DNA of 60,734 bases from an uncultured Haliea sp. (lineage in GTDB: Bacteria > Pseudomonadota > Gammaproteobacteria > Pseudomonadales > Halieaceae), in the NCBI GenBank assembly GCA_913061145.1, contig CAJXUQ010000022.1, forward strand, positions 1 through 60,734, given 5' to 3'. The notes under the pieces were generated by a model. That model was given only the letters and a program-made list of their open reading frames with translations. It was not told the origin of the DNA and did no database searches. Positions 1 to 7,081 of this stretch are shown in pieces; position 1 is the first letter of the stretch; each line of letters opens with the position of its first letter. Both the position numbers and the translations under genes were made by a program.

Positions 1-47
1 CTACACGTAAGGAGTCGTCGGCAGCGTCAGATGTGTATAAGAGACAG
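1..47 (+). other. Illumina Nextera adapter (sequencing artefact)
   Basis: This is library adapter, not genome. Positions 1-6 (CTACAC) are the end of the P5 primer. Positions 7-14 (GTAAGGAG) match the i5 index usually labelled S505/N505. Positions 15-28 (TCGTCGGCAGCGTC) are the Read 1 primer and 29-47 (AGATGTGTATAAGAGACAG) are the Tn5 mosaic end. The genome starts at 48. Translating through it gives the well-known spurious peptides MCIRDS and MYKRQ on one strand and a LSLIHI tail on the other. Confidence 0.98.
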
Positions 48-740
48 CTCCAGCAGGCAGCGGAACATGGCGATCAGGTCACCCTGGCGAACCTGGTTGG
101 GTTTACAGGAGGAAAGCAGCAGTGGGCGCAGCCAGGTGGCTTCGACGGTGGTGGTGCCGCCGTCCCCGTCGTCCACCCGCAGGCGTGTCAGGTGCTGTCG
201 CTCAGCCAGGTGGTAGAGCTGGTGCAGGGTCTGCCACGCGCGGCTTTCGCCGGGCTGGTAGAGCAGGAAATGCTGGAAGATTTTACCCGCGGTGAGGTTG
301 ATGGCCCGCTGCAGGGCCTCACACATCAGGCGCGCCGGATTGACCCCGGCCATGGCGTCGCGGTCGCGGAGGGCGTGCACGGCCACCAGGGTATAGGCGG
401 TGCTGGACAAGCCCAGTAGCTGATCGGCTATTTCCGCCAGCTGGCGCGGCTCTTCCGGCATGACCAGTGGCTGGTTGATGACCTTGCGCGTGAGGCTGGC
501 AACGGCCACGTTCATATTCGGTCGGATGGCTTCGAGAATGGCGTAGCGCTCGGCTGCGGGGAGGGCAACCCGGTTCAGCTCCCCGAGAAGGGAGGCCAGT
601 GTCTGGGCGACTTCGCGGGCGCTGGTGACTGGCAGACCCGCGGCCCAATGCGCGGCATCCGCGCCGGTCAGCGGGAAATAGCTGAACGTGGTCAGGTCCT
701 GACGCGGAATACGCAGTTTTACGGGTGCCTTGTCACTCAT
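48..740 (-). CDS. Conserved hypothetical protein, C-terminus cut off by contig end
   Basis: An ATG at 740 opens a frame of 231 genuine residues that runs off the start of the assembled genome. The next six in-frame residues (LSLIHI) and the stop come from adapter. The visible part is mostly alpha-helical and soluble with no signal peptide. It has an aminoterminal half rich in Leu/Ala helices and a later segment HFLLYQPGESRAWQTLHQLY. This pattern reminds me of Pseudomonas proteins that carry a C-terminal PilZ (c-di-GMP) domain, but that domain is not visible here, so the function is left open. It is divergent from efp. Confidence 0.7.
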
Positions 741-889
741 GCCCCTGGCCTCCCATCACGCCCATCCTTGTTTGCTGGTAAACGTGTCCAAGAGTAGCCC
801 ATACGAGGCGTTAATCGCCACTGCAATATCGCCGTAGGCGGCCGGGTACGGTATGATTGTCGCCTGTTTTCAGTAGTGTGATACCTGTC

Positions 890-1459
890 ATGGCGAATTT
901 TTCTACCAACGAGTTCCGTCCCGGCCTGAAGGTCATGCTGGACGGCGATCCCTGCAGCATTCTCGAGAATGAGTTTGTGAAGCCGGGCAAGGGCCAGGCC
1001 TTCAACCGCGTGCGCATGCGCAACCTGAAGACCGGCCGCGTCTGGGAGCGCACCTTCAAATCCGGCGAAAGCCTGGAAGGCGCCGATGTCATGGACCGCA
1101 CCATGGAATACCTCTACACCGACGGCGAGTTCTGGTATTTCATGGAGCCAGACACCTTTGAGCAGCATCAGGCTGATGCCAAGGCCGTGGGCGATTCCTA
1201 CCTCTGGTTGAAGGAGCAGGACAGCTGCGAGGTCACGCTGTACAACGGTTCACCGCTGTCGGTTGCGCCGGCCAATTTTGTCGAGCTGGAGATCGTGGAA
1301 ACCGACCCCGGCCTCAAGGGTGATACCGCGCAGGGTGGCAGCAAGCCGGCCAAGCTCAGCACCGGCGCTGTGGTCAAGGTGCCGCTGTTCGTCACCACCG
1401 GTGAAGTGGTTCGCGTTGACACCCGTACCGGCGAATACCAGAACCGGGTCAGCAAGTAG
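890..1459 (+). CDS. efp: Translation elongation factor P
   Basis: EF-P binds ribosomes stalled on consecutive prolines between the P and E sites and restores peptide bond formation. The 189-residue protein matches the family length and has three beta-barrel domains. The loop PGKGQ puts a lysine at residue 34, the position that is beta-lysylated in E. coli. The C-terminal signature is intact (GDTA, then [11 protein letters not shown]). An in-frame ATG at 857 would add 11 residues, but the homologue-like start [12 protein letters not shown] at 890 fits the family. It lies 22 bp upstream of epmA, whose product modifies it, so co-expression is likely. Confidence 0.97.
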   Translation: MANFSTNEFRPGLKVMLDGDPCSILENEFVKPGKGQAFNRVRMRNLKTGRVWERTFKSGESLEGADVMDRTMEYLYTDGEFWYFMEPDTFEQHQADAKAVGDSYLWLKEQDSCEVTLYNGSPLSVAPANFVELEIVETDPGLKGDTAQGGSKPAKLSTGAVVKVPLFVTTGEVVRVDTRTGEYQNRVSK

Positions 1460-1481
1460 GCCCCGCTCGCGGCCGTAGCCC

Positions 1482-2441
1482 GTGAGTGACTGGCGTCCCG
1501 GGGCGACGCTGGCGCAGTTGCGGCAGCGCGCAGCGCTGCTGGCGACGATTCGCGACTTCTTTGCCGTCCGTGGTGTACTGGAAGTCGAGACACCACTGCT
1601 GTGTTCCCGGGGTGTTACCGACCCTGCGATTGAGCCCCTGGTCGTGCGTGACGGGCAGTCCCTGGCGGCGGGCTCGCGCTATCTGCAAACATCCCCCGAG
1701 TATGCGATGAAGCGTCTGCTGGCAGCGGGCAGCGGGCCGATCTACCAGATCTGCAAGGCATTTCGCGACGGCGAAGCCGGGCGCCGCCACAACCCTGAGT
1801 TTACCCTGCTGGAGTGGTACCGCCCGGGCATGGATCATCACGGCCTCATGGCCGAGGTGGCGGCGTTGGTGTGCAGCTGTCTGGGCGCGCGGCCGTGGCA
1901 GGCGTTCAGCTACCGCGAGGCCTTCCAGCGCAGCCTGCAGCTGGACCCGTTTACCGCTGAAATCGCCGAGCTGCAGCGCGCTGCGCGGCAGCTGACGGAC
2001 CCGGGCACCCTGACGGGTGGGCGCGATCTCTGGCTGGACCTGCTGTTGACCCACGGTGTCGAGCCCTGGCTGGCTGGGCAGGGTCTGTGCTTCCTTTACG
2101 ATTATCCGGCCAGCCAGGCGGCCCTGTCGCGGCTGGCGCAGCGCAACGGGCACAGCGTTGGTGAGCGTTTCGAGTTGTACATCGATGGGGTGGAAGTGGC
2201 GAACGGCTATCATGAACTGGCCGATGCCGCGGAGCAGCGCGCCCGCTTCGAGGCAGACAACCGACAGCGTGAGGCCTCTGGGCAGTCGCCGCGGGCGCTG
2301 GACGAGGCTCTGCTCGCGGCTCTGGCGCACGGCCTGCCCGCCGCCAGTGGCGTCGCGCTGGGGCTGGATCGCTTGCTGATGCTGGCCACCGGCGAGACGG
2401 ATATCCGGCGCCTACTGGCCTTTTCCTGGGAGCGCAGCTGA
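1482..2441 (+). CDS. epmA: EF-P--(R)-beta-lysine ligase EpmA
   Basis: EpmA (also PoxA/GenX) is a truncated class II lysyl-tRNA synthetase that activates (R)-beta-lysine with ATP and attaches it to the EF-P lysine. The 319-residue product is only the catalytic domain, with no anticodon-binding domain, as expected. Class II motif 2 lies at about residues 91-113 (FRDGE, then HNPEFTLLEW) and motif 3 at about 290-298 (GVALGLDRL). The start is GTG. The gene follows efp directly. The partner aminomutase gene epmB is not in this window. Its 3' end overlaps the convergent thioesterase by 30 bp. Confidence 0.94.
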   Translation: MSDWRPGATLAQLRQRAALLATIRDFFAVRGVLEVETPLLCSRGVTDPAIEPLVVRDGQSLAAGSRYLQTSPEYAMKRLLAAGSGPIYQICKAFRDGEAGRRHNPEFTLLEWYRPGMDHHGLMAEVAALVCSCLGARPWQAFSYREAFQRSLQLDPFTAEIAELQRAARQLTDPGTLTGGRDLWLDLLLTHGVEPWLAGQGLCFLYDYPASQAALSRLAQRNGHSVGERFELYIDGVEVANGYHELADAAEQRARFEADNRQREASGQSPRALDEALLAALAHGLPAASGVALGLDRLLMLATGETDIRRLLAFSWERS

Positions 2442-2885
2442 GGGCGGCGGGCAGACCGCCGGGCCGTAGCCAGCGATAAACTCGGGCGGCATGCGCCGCG
2501 GCCGCCCGGTGCTGATTTCGATGCAGGCAAAACGCATCATGCCGCGCAGGAGCGTGGCGCCGTCAGCCGGCCGTTGAATCTGGAAGCGGCGCTCCATGGT
2601 GAGCCGGCGGTCCCAGCCCACGATCCAGGTGCCGGCAATCAGCGCGTCACCTTCCCGGGAAGCCTGAAGGTAGTCGAATTCGCTGTGGGTAATGGCCATC
2701 GCCCGGTCCAGCCGGCGATAGCTGTCCAGGTCCAGCCCCAGGTGCACCGAATGGGCCCAGGCAACCTGCTCACACCATTTCACATACACGGTGTTGTTGG
2801 TGTGTTGCAGGCCATCGATGTCGGCCGCGCCCACCTTGGTCTCGAGCGTGAACGGCTGCGGATAGTCCCAGGTCAGCGCGGTCAT
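2412..2885 (-). CDS. Hot-dog fold acyl-CoA thioesterase (YbgC/FadM-like)
   Basis: This 157-residue protein of the 4-hydroxybenzoyl-CoA thioesterase type should hydrolyse an acyl-CoA to the acid and CoA in the cytoplasm. The family signature is near the N-terminus: an Asp (residue 22 or 24) followed by GLQHTNNTVYVKWCE, which carries the catalytic acid and the helix-start HxNN. The substrate cannot be read from sequence. It starts one base after the NhaC stop codon, so the two are probably one transcript. The last 30 bp overlap epmA on the other strand. Confidence 0.85.
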   Translation of the reverse strand: MTALTWDYPQPFTLETKVGAADIDGLQHTNNTVYVKWCEQVAWAHSVHLGLDLDSYRRLDRAMAITHSEFDYLQASREGDALIAGTWIVGWDRRLTMERRFQIQRPADGATLLRGMMRFACIEISTGRPRRMPPEFIAGYGPAVCPPPSAALPGKGQ

Positions 2886-2886
2886 G

Positions 2887-4365
2887 CTACACGGCCTGGC
2901 CGGGGCTGAGCGCTACGCCCGGCTCCAGCGGCTTCTGCGCGAAGTGGAAGAAGGCGTAGACGACGGCCAGCAGCGGGCAGAGCAGGTTGAAAAAGGCAAA
3001 GGGGGCGTAGCTCAGGGTGGCCACGCCCAGCGTAGCGGACATGTAGGCACCACAGGTATTCCAGGGAATCAGCGCTGAGGTCAGCGTGGCCGAGTCCTCC
3101 AGCGTGCGCGACAGATTGAGCCGCGACAGTCCGCGACGGGCATATTCATCGCGGAACATGCGCCCGGGCAGGGCAACGGATATGAACTGGTCTGCCGCCA
3201 GCACGTTGGTGGCGATGCAGGTGCCGACCGTGGCGCTTACCAGGCCCGCCGCGCTGTGTACCCGCTGCAGTATCTTGCGCAGCAGGTGGTCGAGGATGCC
3301 GGTGCGCTCCAACACGCCGCCGAACGCCAGCGCGCAGATAATCAGCCACACTGTATTGAGCATACTGCTCATGCCGCCCTTGCTCAGCAGATCGTCGAGA
3401 AAGCGGTTGCCGCTGTTGGCCACATAACCGTCGAACAGGCTGATCCACACCCCTTTCAGCAGCAAAGCGGCCTGGTGGAGCTCCCCCGCCTCCCCCGCGA
3501 GTTCGCGCACCGCCTGCGGCTGGAACAACACCGCGAAAACAGCGCCCACAAGGGCGCTGATCACGATGGCGGGAAACGCCGGAAAGCGTTTGTAAATCAG
3601 CCCCAGCATCAGGATCAGCGGCAGCAGCAGGTACCAGCCAATGTTGAATTCCTGCATCAGGCTCTGCTGCAGTGCGGCGATCTCTTCGGGGGTTGCGGCC
3701 TCGCCGCCGCCGATCAGCAGGAAGGCCAGCAGTGCCAGTGCAAACCCTGGCACGGTGGTCCACAGCATGTGGCGGATGTGGTCGAACAGGTCCACCCCGG
3801 TGGCCGCCGCCGCGAGATTGGTGGTGTCGGACATGGGGGACAGCTTGTCGCCGAAGTACGCGCCGGACACGATGGCGCCGGCCGTGATGGCCGGTGACAG
3901 GCCAAAGCTGCCGGCGATACCCATGAGTCCGATACCCAGGGTGCCCGCAACGGTCCAGGAGCTACCGATACTCACTGCCACGATGGCGCAGATGGCTGCA
4001 CTGGCGGCGTAAAACACCGATGGATTGAGTATCTCGACGCCATAGTAGATCATGGCGGGCACGGTGCCCGACAGAATCCAGGTGCCGATCAGCATGCCTA
4101 CCGACAGCAGGATAAGCGTAGGCCCCAGCCCCACGGAAATACCGTGGATAATACCTTCCTGTGTCGCGTGCCAGGTGAGCCCGATACGCCTGCCGACCAG
4201 CGCCGCCACGCAGGCCGCGAGCAGCAGCGCGATCTGGTTGGCGCCGTAGGAGGAGTCCGCGCCGAACAGATAGACGGAGGCCGCCAGCAACAGGGTCAGG
4301 AAGACCACTGGCGCCAGTGCGAGGCCGGTGGTCAACGGGCGATAGTCAGGGGGCTGGTCGCTCAA
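2887..4365 (-). CDS. nhaC: Na+/H+ antiporter, NhaC family
   Basis: This is a 492-residue polytopic inner-membrane protein with about 11-12 hydrophobic helices. It belongs to the NhaC family, which exchanges cytoplasmic Na+ for H+ (some members exchange malate/lactate). Family features include the region GSSWTVAGTLGIGLMGIA and the motif GAYFGDKLSPMSDTTNLA in the middle of the protein. A sodium exporter fits a marine lifestyle. It is the first gene of a two-gene unit with the thioesterase and is divergent from the EamA transporter, with a 124-bp gap. Confidence 0.9.
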   Translation of the reverse strand: MSDQPPDYRPLTTGLALAPVVFLTLLLAASVYLFGADSSYGANQIALLLAACVAALVGRRIGLTWHATQEGIIHGISVGLGPTLILLSVGMLIGTWILSGTVPAMIYYGVEILNPSVFYAASAAICAIVAVSIGSSWTVAGTLGIGLMGIAGSFGLSPAITAGAIVSGAYFGDKLSPMSDTTNLAAAATGVDLFDHIRHMLWTTVPGFALALLAFLLIGGGEAATPEEIAALQQSLMQEFNIGWYLLLPLILMLGLIYKRFPAFPAIVISALVGAVFAVLFQPQAVRELAGEAGELHQAALLLKGVWISLFDGYVANSGNRFLDDLLSKGGMSSMLNTVWLIICALAFGGVLERTGILDHLLRKILQRVHSAAGLVSATVGTCIATNVLAADQFISVALPGRMFRDEYARRGLSRLNLSRTLEDSATLTSALIPWNTCGAYMSATLGVATLSYAPFAFFNLLCPLLAVVYAFFHFAQKPLEPGVALSPGQAV

Positions 4366-4489
4366 GGGGGCTCTCGTGTTGCTGCGGCAGGCACTGATCG
4401 GGCGTCATCAGGGCTGAAGAATGCCTTAAACTAGAGCGCGGGTACAGTGCGGGCAACGGCGGCAGGGGGAATACGGCGATGGTAATACG

Positions 4490-5389
4490 GTGGTGAGTAA
4501 CGATCGCAAGGCGCTCTATCTGGGGCTGAGCGCGGTCCTGCTGTGGTCCACCGCGGCCACTGCCTTCAAACTCGCCCTGCGTGAGCTGGATGTGTTCCAA
4601 CTGGTCGCCTGGTCGGTGTCCGCCTCCGCACTGGCGCTGTTGGCGATCGTCTGCTGGCAGGGCCGGCAGCGGCAACTGTGGCGTTCGCTGCGCGAGCGCC
4701 CCGGCTATTTCCTGGTGCTGGCGGCCATCAACCCGCTGCTCTACTACCTGGTGCTGCTGCACGCCTATGCGCTGTTGCCGGCGCAGCAGGCACAGACCAT
4801 CAATTACACTTGGGCCATCACACTGGCCCTGCTGGCGGTGCCGCTGCTCGGGCAGCGTCTGGGACGCCGTGATCTACTCGCGGTGGCCCTGGGCTATAGC
4901 GGCGTGGTGATTATCGCCACCCAGGGCCAGCCCTTTACCCTGCAGTTCAGCAGCCTGCCCGGGGTGGGGCTGGCGCTGGGCAGTACCCTGGTCTGGGCGC
5001 TGTACTGGATCCTCAATACCCGCAACCAGGGCGACCCGCTGGTCAGCCTGTGCCTGAATTTCCTGCTGGCGACTCCGGCCGCATGGCTGGTGTGCGGCCT
5101 GTTTTCAACACTCTCGACGGGCGGTACCACCGGGCTGCTGGCCGCCCTGTATGTGGGCCTGTTCGAGATGGGAATCACCTTCGCGCTCTGGTCCAGCGCC
5201 CTGCGCCTGACCAGTTCGGTGGCGCGGATCGGCAACCTGATCTTCCTGTCGCCGCTGTTTTCGCTGGTCTTTATCGCGACAGTGCTCGACGAGACCATCC
5301 ACCCGGCGACACTGGTCGGGCTGGCCCTGATTATCCCCGGCGTGCTGCTGCAGCAGGCGGGCAGCACGACCGCGCCCAGCGAGGCCTAG
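4490..5389 (+). CDS. DMT-superfamily (EamA) transporter
   Basis: This is a 299-residue protein with two EamA repeats and about ten membrane helices (repeat 1 about residues 8-135, repeat 2 about 150-285). EamA proteins are usually metabolite or amino-acid exporters, and the substrate cannot be inferred here. The start is probably GTG at 4490; a second GTG follows at 4493 and the ATG at 4480 runs into a stop. A run of G/A at 4461-4470 lies too far upstream to be a good ribosome site, so the start is uncertain. It ends 6 bp before the FAN1 gene. Confidence 0.86.
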   Translation: MVSNDRKALYLGLSAVLLWSTAATAFKLALRELDVFQLVAWSVSASALALLAIVCWQGRQRQLWRSLRERPGYFLVLAAINPLLYYLVLLHAYALLPAQQAQTINYTWAITLALLAVPLLGQRLGRRDLLAVALGYSGVVIIATQGQPFTLQFSSLPGVGLALGSTLVWALYWILNTRNQGDPLVSLCLNFLLATPAAWLVCGLFSTLSTGGTTGLLAALYVGLFEMGITFALWSSALRLTSSVARIGNLIFLSPLFSLVFIATVLDETIHPATLVGLALIIPGVLLQQAGSTTAPSEA

Positions 5390-5395
5390 ATCGCA

Positions 5396-7081
5396 GTGGC
5401 CACGCCCGAGCCCCCGGTGTTGGCGCCCCGCTACTACCGCGACAATTTCCAGCACCTCTGCGATACAGTAGAAACGCTCTACGGCGATCTGTTGCAGCCC
5501 GAAGAGCACGCCTGGCTGGCACAGTGGCGTGCGGCTTCGGAACCGGCGCAGTGCCTGTACGTCAGGCTGGTTTCTCGCGTAGGGCCGTGGTTTCGCGTGA
5601 ACAGGCTGGATTATCCGGAAATCGGGGCTGTTGAGGCGCCGCTGGCGGAACTTCACGCACTCGACCTGCTGCTGTTGCCGCAGGAAGCCAGCGAGGAGTC
5701 GCTGCAGGTGCAGGACCTGGACCGCCTGTTCACACTGCCCGAGTGGCGCCGCGCCTTCCGGGATCGCTTGACTGCGGCGGCACAGCGCAGCAAGGCGCAG
5801 TGGGTGGCAGCGGTGGAGGGGCTGGCTGAGCCGGTGGCCAATGTGCTGCAGGCGCTATGCGCAGCAACCAGCGAGCGCCTGGTTGCCCCGCTGGGTGTGG
5901 ATACGGTCGGCCTGTTCCAGTTGCTGTTCTTCGGTAACCGGCGGCAAACGCTTACCGACTTCGTGCTCAGCGACCTGGGCATCAACCGCTATTATCCCTA
6001 CGTACTGACCCGCGCGCAGCGACGCTTCCCCTGCCGCGAAGCGGTGGACGAGTACCGGCAACTGGGCGAACTGGCAGACAGGCACTGGCTGCTGGAACAG
6101 GCCGGGGAGGCGGAGGACTTCACCGCACTGGCTGAGGCCTTGCTCGACACCCCACCGCGCCACGCCACCAGTGAGCGACGCTACTGGCTGCTGTGCAATC
6201 GGCTGGGGCGCAATCTGGAGCGCAGCGGCGACTGGACGCTGGCCGGGCGGCTCTACCAGCGCAGCCAGCTGCATCCGGCGCGTGAGCGCCATCTCCGTGT
6301 GCTGGAGCAGCGCGGATGCTGGCAGAAGGCGCAGGACGCGTGTACGGAGCTGTTGCAAAGCCCCTGGTGTGAAGAGGAACGCGATGCGGCCCGGCGCATT
6401 CTGCCGCGGCTGCAGCGCCAACTGGGTTTGCCCCCGACTCCGCGCAGGCGTCAGGCGGTGCCGGTGCTGGACCTGGCGTTGCCGCAGACAGAGACTCGGG
6501 TAGAGATCGCGGTGGCCGAGCACCTCGCCGATGGCGAGTGGGACTCGGTGCACTATGTGGAGAACAGCCTGTTCAACAGCCTGTTCGGGCTTGCCTTCTG
6601 GGAGCAGATTTTTGCGCCGGTGCCCGGCGCTTTCCACAACCCCTTCCAGGCCGTGCCCGCAGACATGTACCAGGCCGGGTTTCGCAGCCGCAGGGAGGTG
6701 GCGCTGGCGCGTCGCCTGCGCGAGCTGGCCACGGGTGATCTCGCTGCCGAGTTGCAGGCTGCGTTGCAGCGCTACGCGGGTTACCAGTGTCGCTGGGTCA
6801 GCTGGCCGTTGCTGCACGCCGATTTTCTGGCCCGGGTCACAGCCTGCATACCACGGGAGCACCTGCTCGCGGTATGGGAGCGTATCCTGTTCGACCCGGG
6901 TGAAAACCGACGCGGCTTCCCCGACCTCATCGCCCTCGGTGAGGGCCCGGGCGCCTATTGCCTGGTTGAGGTAAAGGGTCCGGGTGACCAGCTGCAGCAC
7001 AGTCAGCGGCGCTGGCTGCAGTTCTTCGGGGACCAGGGTATACCGGCGAAGGTGGCGCGGGTGGTGTGGACTGATGGCTGA
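5396..7081 (+). CDS. FAN1-type VRR-NUC structure-specific nuclease
   Basis: The 561-residue product resembles bacterial homologues of FAN1, a 5'-flap nuclease that acts in interstrand crosslink repair in eukaryotes. Length matches the Pseudomonas enzyme from memory. The C-terminal VRR-NUC domain has the PD-(D/E)xK core: PDL with D510, then E525-V-K527 in VEVKGPGDQL, followed by the conserved Q and W. The middle (about residues 60-400) is helical, consistent with the SAP and TPR-like parts of the family. The start is GTG at 5396, 7 bp after the transporter stop. It overlaps the next gene by 8 bp, which implies translational coupling. Confidence 0.9.
   Translation: MATPEPPVLAPRYYRDNFQHLCDTVETLYGDLLQPEEHAWLAQWRAASEPAQCLYVRLVSRVGPWFRVNRLDYPEIGAVEAPLAELHALDLLLLPQEASEESLQVQDLDRLFTLPEWRRAFRDRLTAAAQRSKAQWVAAVEGLAEPVANVLQALCAATSERLVAPLGVDTVGLFQLLFFGNRRQTLTDFVLSDLGINRYYPYVLTRAQRRFPCREAVDEYRQLGELADRHWLLEQAGEAEDFTALAEALLDTPPRHATSERRYWLLCNRLGRNLERSGDWTLAGRLYQRSQLHPARERHLRVLEQRGCWQKAQDACTELLQSPWCEEERDAARRILPRLQRQLGLPPTPRRRQAVPVLDLALPQTETRVEIAVAEHLADGEWDSVHYVENSLFNSLFGLAFWEQIFAPVPGAFHNPFQAVPADMYQAGFRSRREVALARRLRELATGDLAAELQAALQRYAGYQCRWVSWPLLHADFLARVTACIPREHLLAVWERILFDPGENRRGFPDLIALGEGPGAYCLVEVKGPGDQLQHSQRRWLQFFGDQGIPAKVARVVWTDG

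Noticed and set aside
31-419. Plus-strand frames starting MCIRDS and MYKRQ at the window start
   Set aside because: They begin in adapter sequence and run antisense to the real gene. These peptides are known Nextera artefacts.
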